NCBI GenBank assembly: GCA_948567375.1
Contig: OX419760.1
Coordinates: 29,512,001 to 29,576,000 of the forward strand
Direction of reading: 5' to 3'
Source: Lunularia cruciata
Taxonomy: Eukaryota > Streptophyta > Marchantiopsida > Lunulariales > Lunulariaceae
Length of the DNA stretch: 64,000 bases
This document shows, in pieces, positions 22,667 to 34,328 of this stretch. Made by a program: the position numbers and the translations under genes. Under the pieces are notes generated by a model that ran no database searches, was not told the DNA's origin, and was given only the letters and a program-made list of their open reading frames with translations. How positions within the stretch are numbered: the first letter of the stretch is position 1; the number at the start of each line of letters is the position of its first letter.

Positions 22667-24479
22667 ATTGCGACGTCGTTATCTCTGGTGCGTCGTCTCA
22701 AAGTATTCGTTCATGTCTTTAATTGCTCCTTCGCTGAGAAGACTTTTGCCCAGCGCTCGGGGAGGTTTCCCCGGTCGGTAACTTCTGCTGAGCTCGTTTG
22801 TTTCTCGCAGTCCGTCTCAGAACCATGTTGCCCAATCGTCGAGGTAGTTGAGCGTCGGAGTAGTACAGCGTAGGAGATTTGATCACTCGTGCGATGGCCG
22901 TAATTGCTTTAGTTGCCGGAGACAGTAGTGGTATTTACTTCTGCTCGAAGCCCTCGGGGTAATCCTAATTGAGGGTTCAATTCGAAAGTTTTGGCATTCG
23001 GATGATTAATCAAAACAACAAATAGGATATAAATAGAGATTTATAATCTTTTCTTCAAAGTACAAAATTAATAAATTCTATAAGAATGGATTCAATTTGA
23101 AATTCTTGTAAGGTATCTTTCATATATTTTGTAAAGTTTTATAAGGTTGCCCATAAATCATATATGGTTTTAGCTATTGAATTCAATGAGCGTCTAATAT
23201 TTCAATTAGGGAAAAGACTAACTATACTCTCAATCCTCCAAAACAAGAAAAGATAAAAGAGGTTTCGTTTTCATAGTCTTTTCCGACTAGGGAAAAAAAC
23301 TGAGTATATGCTCTATTCTTCAAAACAAGGCAAAGACAAATTGGTTCGCGTAGTTTCTATCATGGAGATCAAGATAGGATTGGTTTCCGTAAGCTTTTAA
23401 GTTCAGATTGAGATTTGACAAAGTAGCCTAGCTATCTTGCTTTGGCTTCTTTAGAGGATCCCATCTCGTGCATCTTTGTGACAATATACATGATGGATTG
23501 TGTTGGTGGGTTAAAGAAGATAAAATTTAAGTATAATTCTTAATAGCTATAGATGTTGCTTACATTCAATTTGATTTCTAACCTTGCAAAGCTTATCTAT
23601 TGATCATCTTGACATCCGTACACAAGAGGAGGAGTTGGTTGTTGAGGTGTTGTCAGGTTGTCAGGTTGTTGCGATGGTGTTGGCAAGAAGACCTAATGCA
23701 AGAGTTTTGAGAAATGTACCAAGATACTTTGTAGGAAAGTGAATACGAAGTTGGTTAAAGATATTTTCAAGTTGAATTTTGTTCTTATTCAAATTTCCAA
23801 GGGATTTGCCTTATATTTACCATTCAGTTGGCAATAAAACCGAAAAATAAATAAAATACTATACAATAATAAACTCTCTAGAAGAATAGTTTTTTGCCGG
23901 GACCTAAGGCTAAAACAATAGACTTTTGATTTTAGTATTATTTTTTGGTCCTGATAGTGCTGGTGTATTGGTTGTATATATAAAATAAAACATCTTGAAT
24001 CAAAATGTATTTATGAGTTCTCACAGTGAAGGGTAATGAACTGACTTAATACATCTTGAATCAAAATCCATTTATGAGTTCAAGCTGTGAAGGGGAATAA
24101 ACTGACGGAAGATATTGTGCTTTGAGCTTGATAATACATTTATCAACTTCACTACCTTGGAAATAATAATACAAGGAATATGAGCTTTTGATCTAGAGAC
24201 ACTTTGTAAATTAAATTGTAACACTCAAAAAATACAAAGAAGCTACAAATGATTTTACGAGAACAATATACTCATTCAAGATACTGTACAGGAAGCATGT
24301 GATCGAGAGTTCCCATTAGAGAACTTAAATTTAGAAGAGCCTTTGCCGAGATACAATTGATGCAAGGACATTGCTCCTTTCTCTTTCTCTTTGAGTACTT
24401 ACACTATAGCCTCAACAATGCAATGCTAACAATACCATGAGTAGGTTATGTGATTCACAATGTAGTTTTGATGCCAAAG
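22667..24479. other. AT-rich gene-free DNA
   Basis: No frame above about 80 codons and no recognisable domain. Two short similar phrases near 23990-24110 (catcttgaatcaaaat...tttatgagttc) are repeated at about 60-bp spacing. Base composition drops sharply to AT-rich at about 22,980. Confidence 0.55.
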
Positions 24480-24489
24480 TTCCTTCTCT

Positions 24490-24791
24490 TAGTCTTTGCT
24501 GCACTTTAAACATTTTTCGTTATTTTTCAACAAGTTTCAGATAGTTGCCTAGCTAACTTTCTTGCCCTTGATTTCTTCAAACCAACCCATAATCTCCTTA
24601 TGTGTAGCTTTTGGTTGGTCCCGCTTACATTTACAGATAAGAATTCTATCCTCATTTGTTAGGTTGGTGTGCTTAACACCTTGTAGGTGACCTTTCACCG
24701 TATTGAGATGTTGTGACAAGAAGATTGAAATAGACATAATAAAAATCAAAGAAAGTTGCATTTTGGGAAGAAGGAGACGAGATATGCTCAT
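24490..24791 (-). pseudogene. Relic of a pogo/Tigger-type transposase: CENP-B N-terminal HTH
   Basis: On the minus strand, from about 24659, LTNEDRILICKCKRDQPKAT continues to HKEIMGWFEEIKGKKVS. This matches the psq-like/CENP-B N-terminal helix-turn-helix (pattern LT..(Q/D)R..IC..K...P.AT..EI..WF....G..VS). Reading through the stop at 24546-24548 gives ATI, a second stop, then NLLKNNEKCLK, the recognition helix and its continuation with two in-frame stops. The DDE catalytic domain is not recognisable downstream. The preceding hydrophobic residues of the frame are probably not part of the ancestral protein. It is a dead fragment of a Tc1/mariner-superfamily pogo-like DNA transposon. Confidence 0.65.
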
Positions 24792-24849
24792 CGAAAGGAA
24801 AAAAAATCTGATTGGGAAAATACGGCATTCTCTTAGGAGGGATGAGATG

Positions 24850-26290
24850 TGGTTAACTCTTGAGAAGGAAAATATTTAATTGGTTTTTAACTCAATTTTG
24901 CTTCACAATGAGCAAACCCTTCTATAATATAAAGTCTCTAAAATAATAATTTGGATTGCTCCAAGAAAATTATTCTAGTGAATTTTGGTTGTATAATAGA
25001 TGAATAATTCGGGATCATAAGAGATTAAGATCAAGATTAGGACAATGATCAATATAGGGCGGAACATGCACTAAATAATTCTCAGGTTGGATTTTTCTTT
25101 CTCTCTTCAAAGGTGACCTTCATTTGTCATAAAAATTACTCTCTTCTCTTTTATCTCATTTTTCTTCTCTAATTTTTATGTATTCTTATTTTGCTTTATC
25201 TTTTCTCTTCCTTGGTTGCTTATGCACTAATTTTATTTTATTTCACATAAATTATACTTCATCTATTCATAGATTGAGTTTTATTTTATGGTTAGTTACC
25301 CATAAATAATTACTTCAATAGTAATATTTATACTTAAGATAACTCCTTATTATTTGGCACAAAGGATTAAGAGGGATTGCAAATGGTATTATACTCCTTA
25401 TATATATACTCTCTATGCCAAACATGCCATTTTACCAAAGCTTATAGATTTCTCATTTGGTCTACTTGAATAAGTACTCAAGTATACCTTGATGGCAATG
25501 TATTTATTACATAATAGATCATTAGTGTCTCTTTTATTCCACAGCAACAATTGCAAAAGTTCACCTTGACCATGATAGAGTCTTGGTTATCTTATCCTCA
25601 TACTTTGCACTTACCTTTAAAAGCTCTTATACTTGTTCTTATTTTGTGGATTTCCTTAGCACTACATTCCTCCTAATACATTAACACCTCCTCAAAACCA
25701 TATTCTCCTACTACCACTTATCTGTAAATTTCTTTTGCTATATCTTGCTCTGGTGACTCATAAAATTTGCATTGAGTGGGAGTAGAGTTATCACAAAAGG
25801 AAGTAAAGTCTTTGCAAACACGTTGCCTTAAGTCTAGTACATGAGGTGCTGCTTGTTTATTTGGTGCATCTTGTCTCATTGCATTATCAAAGGAGACATA
25901 TGGTGTTTCCTCCATAGTGTTGCAGGTTGAATCCATGGTGTTTGCTCCATTAGGGATTGTTTCTTACATTTAGCTGTACACACTATATGTTTATAGCTTT
26001 GTTTCTCCTTTTCATTGTTCTTATCTTTCATTATTATATGGTGGTCATTTTGGGTGCACAAGATGGTCATTACATGCATCAGAGCTTCCCTAGATATCCA
26101 TCCCAATTAACTGATAGTCCAGGTGGATGTCTCAAATACTTTCAATAGCATTATTTGTCCAGATTTTTTTTTGGCTCTTTGTTTTGCATTTGATTATATC
26201 CTCTACCTAAACCCTTTTGTGCATATTTGTGTGGTATTGAGACACCTATATTGTATAGGTATCATACTACCATAGGGAAGTTCACTCAAT
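24850..26290. other. AT-rich gene-free DNA
   Basis: Only short frames with no family resemblance. The right part (from about 25,600) probably belongs to the same decayed retroelement debris as the segment that follows, but I cannot show homology to another copy. Confidence 0.45.
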
Positions 26291-27260
26291 TGGCATCTCT
26301 TGAAGCCAAATAACAATGAGATCTTACTAGCCTTGGGTTTACAAGTCCACACTCATAAATGCAAGGTTTGGAGTCCACGTACAACCCTCACTCCTTCATA
26401 TTTCCCACCAAGATTCTAATTCCCAATATGAGGTTTGAGGGTTTGGGACTCTCTTGTTTGAGAGGATGACTTTTGTAGGCTTTTATATCATACACCTTGG
26501 TACAAGCTATAGCCTAGGCTCATCTTATCCGTCACTTGAGGAATACCTAAGTCACTTACTCTATCCTTACATGATATCATATCTTTAAAGCTTCCTATCT
26601 AGCCCATACTTACCTTCCCATAGACGTACTCCTTCCTTATCTATGGGCCTTTGATAACACTATTTCTCATATTTTCTTCTCTCTATTAGGTCCATGCATG
26701 CTCTCACAATTATCAAACAAGTGTTGTAGACTACGTATAGCTCTCCTCATAACATAGGAGGCTATGGTCTCATATCGCAACAAGGGATTGCACTTATAGC
26801 ATATTGAGGAGCATGCACACTAGCAACTCTCCCATTGGCAAATTGGTTCAATTGACTCTGGCTCTTATGCATTCTAGTCATATCTTTGGTAAGCTCATGA
26901 CCTACAGCCAAGACTTAAACACACAACATTGCTCCAATTTGTTGACTTTGTATCTCTAGATTCCAGTAAGATTTCGGTGGATCTTAGTAAGCATATGCAT
27001 ATTCACACCCTTACTAGCATCCTTATTAAGGCACCTATTCTTGATAGAACTAGGATTATCTCTTCTAAGGAGAAAAGGTCTGATGTTTGGCTTTATACCT
27101 CTCCTTTGATTGAGGAATTTTGGTTCACTTTGGATGAGTTTACCATAACACTCCACCTACAATTGAGATTATCAGATCCAACACTTTTAAGAGTACAAAA
27201 TCAAGACATATTGTCATATTATACTTTCTTCTCACTAGGAACACACTAAATGCCTAGTTT
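26290..27260 (+). mobile_element. Decayed reverse-transcriptase element fragment, copy A
   Basis: Non-coding text near 26330-26480 (ggagtccac, cactcctt, cccaatatgaggtttgagg) recurs in diverged form at 31240-31350, and the rest runs in parallel to 32.1 kb. Inside it, broken frames near 26700-26880 read G-GYGLISQQGIAL and ACTLATLPLANWF, resembling the region after the RT thumb in plant non-LTR-type proteins. The frame 26929-27249 contains WLYTSPLIEEFWFTLDEFTI, then a TLHLQLRLSDPTLL block, the conserved segment preceding the zinc knuckle in that protein group. Stops and frameshifts throughout mark it as dead. Confidence 0.6.
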
Positions 27261-29330
27261 TGAAGTCTATAGGTAGGAGGTTGTATCTAAACCTATTATA
27301 GGTGGTTGTCCACTTGCAATCCCAACCATCAAGAACTTTTAAACTAGTTTCCCAAACTTTCTTCCTTATTGGGTAAGGAAAGTGCAACCTAAGCTACAAT
27401 CACACCACATGCTCTCTTTTGCTTGTTATCACTTCCAACATAACCAAAGAAAATACGTAACACTTTTAAGGGAAGTAAATCTAAATGCAACTCTTGCACA
27501 CTAATCGAATTGGACATACAATCAAGTATGCAAAGCATGGAGAGGATTCAAACACAATTGACTTAATAATAACTCTCCATGCTTCTAGTAAAAATGATAC
27601 TCAAATCATCCTTGCTTTATCCAAGAGCTACTCTCAATATAGTACTCCAAGAGTACAAGAGTATGCTTCTGACTTGAGCTCCAAATAGTGAGATTCTACA
27701 AATTTTGGTTAGTTACAAGTTACAAACTAAGATATCTTCTTTTGTCTAAATATTATTCAAATCTTCTAGAACTCAATGAAAGCTTTCTAGATAAGCTTTC
27801 CAATGATATATGGCAATCCCCAATCTAACCACTAAATCTCTTAAGATAATCTCTTGAATTCAGTATAGTTTTGTAATTCAAACCTAATTTCAAAACCCTA
27901 ATCAAGGCTCTACTCCTTTGTTCTTGGCAAAATTTTACCATAGTTTTAGCTCAAAAGTTTAGATAAGTATAAGAAACACTCTAGCAAACCAAAATCCCTT
28001 CAACCATGATCCCTAACAAGCAAACTTGTAATCAATTACAAGTGTGATTGGAAAAAAGCTATTGGAGCATATGATAATGATTCAACTAAAGTTTGATATA
28101 TCAAATTTCATTACTTATAAAGCCTAAGCTAACCAGATTTCACATAATATTGTATTGTACCCTTTTCTAGTATTTTATCAAGTTTTACAAGTTCAAAACC
28201 AATCTCTAGATATGGGCTAATTCCCAAGTTGGGCTAACTTTGACCTCTACATACCCAAGTATACTTGATCCAAGACCTTGAGTTCTTTGTTTGAGTAATT
28301 TATACACAAAAATTTACAAGACCTAGCCACCAACAATTCTAGAAATTTTCATAAGCTGATTCAAACTAGAACTTAAGACATGACCAAAACCCCAAATTGG
28401 ATCATAATCTCTAGCTCAACACCTAGATTTTAGGTCTGAAAACTTCCATTGATCACATAAGATTCAAAGTTGATCCAAATGCAATGGGCAATGTTTCTTG
28501 AGCATAACATAACCAAAAAGAATTTTACTCTCCAACCCAATTAACTGATCATAAAAAGTTATCATGGAACTCCCAAATTGTTAATGGGTATAAAATAGAC
28601 CCCCTCCCTTGCTTCCATTGATCTTATCTTAAGCATTACCACCTTAAATCTCATGTGTTTTATTTTCAAATTGTAGCATGCATGTTCTTCTCACCAATGG
28701 GGGTCACATTATCCCAAATAGACCTTGTGAACAACTTCAAACTTATAAAACCCTAGTCCTACATTGGTATGAGTCAATTCTTTGTACTTTGGACACTTTG
28801 CAACTCCTCTTTTTTACTCATGGACCTCCAACTTCCACCCCAAAGATATGAGATTTTGGGTTATCTCCTTCTACAAAAGGATGTAAATGGTTAAATCCCA
28901 AACTTACTCATAAGTAAGCACAAGAAGGATAATAGGATCCAGATTCTTTATCTTGGATGCCATGAATGCGAGACTAAAATGAGCTACCATCCAAACCTAC
29001 AAGTGATCACAATGTAAATCTGAAGCCTAATGAGAAAAGGGTTTGGGAAAGGTAGATCAAGAGCACAAAATATTTATTGGTTGCCTTTCCTTTAGATGCT
29101 CTAAATCCTATGCTATACTACAACTCTCAAATACCCTAGCGTCTATGTTCTACTCCTACTCAAAACTTGCAGGACTAAAAAAAAACTACTCTCTATGGGG
29201 CCTCCAACATTTGTTTAAATCAAAACCTTGGAATAAGAAATATTGTAATCCACTGAACCAATTACTTGAATATGCATACATTGATCACATGGCACTTGAT
29301 CAACCATATGATCCTTTGCATAATCTACCA
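27261..29330. other. AT-rich gene-free DNA between retroelement fragments
   Basis: No recognisable coding potential. It sits between fragments A (RT C-terminal region) and C (zinc knuckle and endonuclease-like region), so it may itself be an insertion separating parts of one element. Confidence 0.45.
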
Positions 29331-30020
29331 TAATATTACATAGGTAAACAACACTACATTACTTTTTCACTCGCTAAGCAAACCACAATGCGACATCATA
29401 TGGTTCTACATACAACATACAAGGCATTCACATTTTACATTGTGCTATAGGTGGAGAGCTCACCAAAGTTCATGATGCCTTCCAAGATATAGTAGCCAAG
29501 ACTTTACAATCCACTCATTCTTGAGTGATGGTTGGACCATTTGGGACCTCCTCCTTGGAAGGCGAGAGCAAACATATTGTCATTCATGGATGGCCAATGT
29601 AACTTTTTTGATATGATGGTTTCAAACCCACTCCAACTAGAGTCCTTAATTAGAGTAGGCATACATGCTGGGGCTATAGCAACCATTGGTGTCAAGGAGA
29701 AGGAGGACCACTACACACCATGACTTGCCTCCAAACACCTTTATCCTTTTGGAAATGGAGATTTTTGGCCATCTCCATCACCACTTTGATGGTCTCCTTC
29801 AGGATGCAACAAGGGTTTCACTATAGAAGAAAGGAGCACTAGTTATCTTGTTGAATGCACTCACTTCTTACTTTTGCCAACAAGTATCTATCACCTTGCA
29901 ACAATCCCTAAGCATTGGATCTTCACCGACGGGCAATGGCAATAGGAGCTCTCAACACATCTAGGCCCCTTCCTCCCATCTACTAGATATACCTTTGGCA
30001 TATCTATGTCATACAATTCA
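29330..30020 (+). mobile_element. Retroelement C-terminal fragment: zinc-knuckle plus endonuclease-like region, copy C
   Basis: Around 29405-29515 a frame reads GIHILHCAIGGELTKVHDAF and then QDIVAKTLQSTHS, the G.H.L.C..G.E...HDA..D zinc-knuckle tail seen in plant reverse-transcriptase proteins. It is followed at about 29560-29690 by ANILSFMDGQCNFFDMMVSN and later GAIATIGVKEKEDHY, paralleling the D...D...K region of the 22.2-kb copy. Near 29880 QQVSITLQQSLSI matches the final conserved block. Several stops and frame changes interrupt it. The same blocks recur in the same order at 62.4-63.8 kb. Confidence 0.65.
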
Positions 30021-31190
30021 AGGGTAGGTTACTTTGTTTATTTTTCTATGTAGAGCTTGGAGCATTGTTTCTCCTTGGCTTTTGGGCACTTTTTGCTTGG
30101 GCCTTAGGCTTGGCTTCTCCATCTATACTTCTTGGTGCATTGGTACTCTTTCTTTTTACTTGGGGGTATTCTATTTGGCCTTCTAGTCACTTTCACTTAG
30201 ATCTAGATTCCAAAAGATGATATTGTTTATTGAAGCTCCCTTGAACTCCTTACTCAGAATTACTCTTGACCTTATATTTCTTTCCAACTTACTTATTGAT
30301 ACATATTTACTTTTATATATACATGATCATTATGCCATTAAGGTACTTGGTGTGCTCACCCTCTCCATGTTACTTTGTGTTATTCTTTTAGGTTATTATT
30401 ATGATATAGATGGCTCCTCTTGGATATTATTAGCCTTCTTCTCTCAATGAACCTTCTCACTAAACTTCTTTAAGGTGCATCAAGATATTGAGACAATACC
30501 TCTAAGATTCATAAGTTCTTATGAGGGTATTGGTCTTCATTACATGTATAGGATATTCATTTCAAAATGAATATCCTATACATGCTTATATAGTTTCTAC
30601 TAGGCTTATTGAGTTCCCATACTCCCATATACCACCTCCAAACCATTTTCATCTTTGCTACTCCTTGATATTAAGGTAGGCTAAAGAGTATGGACACTTA
30701 GTTTAAGTATTCTCACCTTCCAAACCAACCCTCTTTGAATAACAACCTCTTTCCTACCATTGATCACTTCTCTTCTTACCTTCATAACTTTATCATTGGA
30801 GCTAAAAGGATATGGATTCTTTTTCCTCATGTTTTTTCATATTCTTTTGCAAGAGTTCTATTTGGTTTGGTTTGATACCATCTTTTTTTTTGCCTTGTTT
30901 TGTACTCTTTGTTTTGTAGGATGTAAACTTCCTTCCTTGATCCTATTGTGCATATTTTTTATGACTTAGAGTCATCTTTGTTGTACAGTCATAGTGTCAG
31001 TACCATAAAGGGTTTTATCTAGCTTATTTTTGGTGAGTAAATGCTAGAGAGATCTTTAAGACCTGTATTTACTAATGTTGCTAGCTTCACATCTTGAGAG
31101 ATAGAAGTGGCTTTTTCATTTTCACTCTTCTTTCACTTTCAACAAAACCTATATTTTGTGCACTTTGAAAGAAGTGGTACTAGCTCTATC
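30020..31190. other. AT-rich gene-free DNA
   Basis: Frames at 30217-30450 and 30760-30969 are hydrophobic only because the DNA is T-rich; no family is recognisable. The perfect palindrome at 30543-30584 is listed separately. Confidence 0.5.
30543..30584. repeat. Perfect 20-bp inverted repeat with 2-base loop
   Basis: CATGTATAGGATATTCATTT at 30543-30562 is followed by CA and its exact complement at 30565-30584. With 20 matched pairs it is the strongest hairpin I found in the window. Confidence 0.95.
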
Positions 31191-32110
31191 TACTTTTACA
31201 CTTTGCTAGATAGATGAGGTTTATAAGTCTAACCTTATAAATGTTAAGCTTGGAGTCCACAAGTAATACACACTCCTTCAAATTTCTCTTAGAATTTCAA
31301 TTTCTCATTGGAAGCTTGAAGATCTTGGGCTCTCCCATTAAAGTGGATGAAATTTGAACCTCTTTTTCTTTTTTTCTTTGATATACTCATCTAGACCATA
31401 GCTCAAGCTCATAGACTCCCTCATTTAGAAATACACAAATGACTTTATCCTTTTTCAAAAAAATTCTACTTCTTTAAGACTTCTTTTGCACGTACATATC
31501 CTCACATAGATATATCTTACCTTATCTTTGTATATTTGAGAGCACTAAAAAGCATGCATTCTCTACAATTTTTTTAGGATCAAGTATGCTCACACAATTC
31601 TTAAATGAGTTATATAGACTCTAAATAGCTCTGTTTGTGGTATTGGGAAGATATGGTCTCATATTGTAAGAAGGTATAGCACCATCAACTTCCTTTCTTA
31701 TATGTATGGATCATAGTGGCTCCCTTATTAATTAAAGGTTCTTATACCATGGTCATCAATTTCTTTTAACACTTGTTACGACTATAGACTCAAGGATGTT
31801 TGATTTTCAATTATATCTTTATATGTTAGATGTTTACTCCTTGTTTAAGCTTATATTGCACTTCTTACATTTATAGACTTTTATCCTTAAGGTTTTAGGA
31901 AAACATGAGCAAATTTTACTAGACAGATGAACGCTCATATTCTTAGTTGCATCCGGCGTTGATATAGTTATTCTTGATAGAGCTAGGATTTTATATGGAA
32001 GGAGGTGTACCATAGCTTTATGTTTTACCTTTGATTAAGGATAACAGTTCTCTTCTAAGGAGTTCACCAAGGTACTCTAATCACATTTAGATTTTCCACA
32101 TCAATGCTTT
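31190..32110 (+). mobile_element. Decayed reverse-transcriptase element fragment, copy B
   Basis: Runs parallel to copy A (26290-27260): the ggagtccac-cactcctt-aatttc text, the 'ggtctcatat' phrase near 31660, the 'attcttgatagagctaggatt' phrase at about 31968 (26.0-27.1 kb equivalent 'attcttgatagaactaggatt'), and the tail to about 32,105. It is more eroded than copy A and keeps no useful open frame. Confidence 0.6.
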
Positions 32111-33122
32111 TGGGTTTCTTGAATCATTGTACTTGTAGATACCCATCCCAAATTCAAGGTATACGAATTTTCCGATGTGTGAAGAGTGGAGGGTCCACAA
32201 GAAGTCCATGATATTATAAGAGATCTGATGGCACATAACGATTTTAGGGATACGGTGCACATATTCTGTGGTCTTCACTTTTCCAAGTACATACACTCAA
32301 TGGTAATTGGACTTTCTCAATCCACTGCCTTGGAGGATGAGAACATATAATATGACTTTCACCAATAAGAAATCTATACTACTTGATGTGGCGATTGCAA
32401 TTCTTTACAAGCAAAGTCTTTGACAAAACCAATCACACCTGTGGGAATCATGTGCAAAAAAGGATAATTAGGTGTTAGTCTCAAATAACCTCAAATGCCA
32501 TTGTGATCTTTGACACAAGAGATTTTTGGGTAACTTAACTATTTATTTTATGTCTTCTATGGGAGGCAGCGTATAGTTCTTTACAAAATAAGGTTATAGT
32601 AATTTTTCCTATTATATTCATTAATTGTTTTTTGACAAAGAATCTAAATCACTTTAGACATTACCTACCAAGCGGAAGCTACTCTCGTGTCCAAGGATAA
32701 TTCTATATTGTGTACACCGTGTTTGCATCGTGTATACAGTAATTTCATCAGTGACATCTTATACTAAATTGAATTAGACCTCGTAATAAACAAATGTAGG
32801 GATAGAAATTGACCTTGAATTCTGAGCTTAATTGTAGTTCTGCTGTTCCAAAATCATTACTCTATAGTCTATAAATTATGCTTCTATATAAGAAGAGCAT
32901 AACTAGCACTGAGATGCCAGGCATTCGCATAAAACTCGCATCATAACTTCTCTCTTTGTTCCTCGAATAAGACGAGAATACGAGTTACCAGCTTATGATC
33001 CAAAGTGGGAATAAGAGATGATTCAATAAGATCATCTAGAAGTATATCCAAGGTGACAAAAAGCGAATAACTAAATCAAGATAATATCAGGCTAATGTAA
33101 CAAATCAGATCATTCAATTTAA
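32110..33122. other. AT-rich gene-free DNA
   Basis: No coding potential seen on either strand. Composition starts to become less AT-rich near 32,900. Confidence 0.5.
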
Positions 33123-33457
33123 TATAATAACGTTGTCCGCAAAGTAACAGCGAGATTTCCCAGAACTCGTGAAGAATTGGCTTGACGCAAAGTAAAATGA
33201 GAGAATTGAATTGGCATCAAACTCGTGACTGCGATGGGTACGTTTAAGGGAAAACGATGATATTTAAGAGTATTTATAAAGTACTGACGGCGCTAATGCG
33301 TTTACTGTGCAAACTCGCCATAAACTCACGAGAGGCTCATTTCGGAGTGTATGGGAGATTTATCTAACTCGCAGAATAACCACCTCACAAGTGCATAATC
33401 TTCGCCCTGGCGCGAGTTTAAGATGTGTTTAGGGACTTTGCAGACAACGTTAATATA
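33123..33457. mobile_element. MITE, 335 bp, 23-bp imperfect terminal inverted repeats
   Basis: The left end TATAATAACGTTGTCCGCAA (continuing AGT) and the right end ACTTTGCAGACAACGTTAAT (continuing ATA) are complementary at 21 of 23 positions. The 335-bp interior has no open frame. This is the structure of a miniature inverted-repeat transposable element. A further right end lies at 20498-20520. I cannot assign a superfamily: TA dinucleotides at both edges would fit a TA-targeting family, but this is inference. Confidence 0.75.
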
Positions 33458-34284
33458 TCAAGTTTTATAGTCCTGTAAAGTTTTACAATTGAAATCCACC
33501 TCAAGTTCTAAGATACCCCCATTCGAGTTATTCTAAGCCAAAGAGGAAAAATATTTTTCCATATCAAGATGTCAAAACCAAGAGGAAATAGAAATCCAAC
33601 ATAAAATTTGAAGTCATGCATCGAATGTGGGGATGAAAACGAGAGGTAATGAGACGTGAAAGAAGAGATAAAACAATCTTTTGCGGCCGTTCGTATGTAT
33701 TCGCTCTGAGCCCCCGTTCGGCGCTGGGGACCTTTTTGATTGGAGCTGTCCCAAACATCTGGGACTAGCAAGGGGGACGGAGAAAGGGACGGCCAACGGA
33801 TGCCAAGAAGCCGGCGTCTCTGTGCCGGGATTTCAGCCAACCAGGGAGAGCTGAGATATTTCACGGGTTACCAAGGATTTCCGGGTGGATGTGCGAGCAG
33901 ATTCGCAATGGCATGTCTATGTCGGGCAGTCTGACATTTCTAAACTACGTCCATGTCAGACCTTGCCGATCGTCTATCCTCGAATTGCCGAATATAAGAC
34001 CGGACGGTTTTACTCTTGCTTACCGGATGCTACTGAGTGCCGGATGCTATCGATCGTCGATTTCTACGCGCAGAGGACGGAATCTTGATGAGAATGGACG
34101 GGATTCAGTTGCTCTTGCATCTGTGGCGCGGGCAATTTGAGCTTCGAACAACACGAGAAATTGTACAGTGAGTTCAGGATTTAGGGGATGGGGTTTTAGA
34201 AATGCGGGAAGAAGTTTGTTGTAGTACTTCTGCTCTGGATTGGTAAATCTGAGTTACGAGTTTCGTTGATGGCGGAAGGCCATC
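33458..34284. other. Upstream region of RHL1
   Basis: Composition rises from AT-rich to balanced across this interval, marking the left edge of the gene island. Frames on both strands are short and unrecognisable. The promoter and 5' UTR of the RHL1-like gene should lie in its right half; I cannot point to a confident TATA element. Confidence 0.5.
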
Positions 34285-34328
34285 ATGGGGAAGGCCAGAA
34301 AAGACGATGGTGGGGGAGCTTCCGCTGA
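34269..34328 (+). promoter_or_regulatory. Upstream ORF overlapping the RHL1 start codon
   Basis: An ATG 16 bases before the RHL1 ATG opens a 19-codon frame (ATGGCGGAAGGCCATCATGG onward) that ends with TGA at 34326-34328. It is out of frame with the main coding sequence and overlaps its first 44 bases. If the transcript starts further upstream, ribosomes using it would pass the main start, so it could lower translation. Whether the mRNA includes it is not known. Confidence 0.5.

Noticed and set aside
30217-30969. Hydrophobic plus-strand frames resembling membrane proteins
   Set aside because: The T-rich composition alone produces Leu/Phe/Ile-rich frames; there is no start context, splice site or family match.
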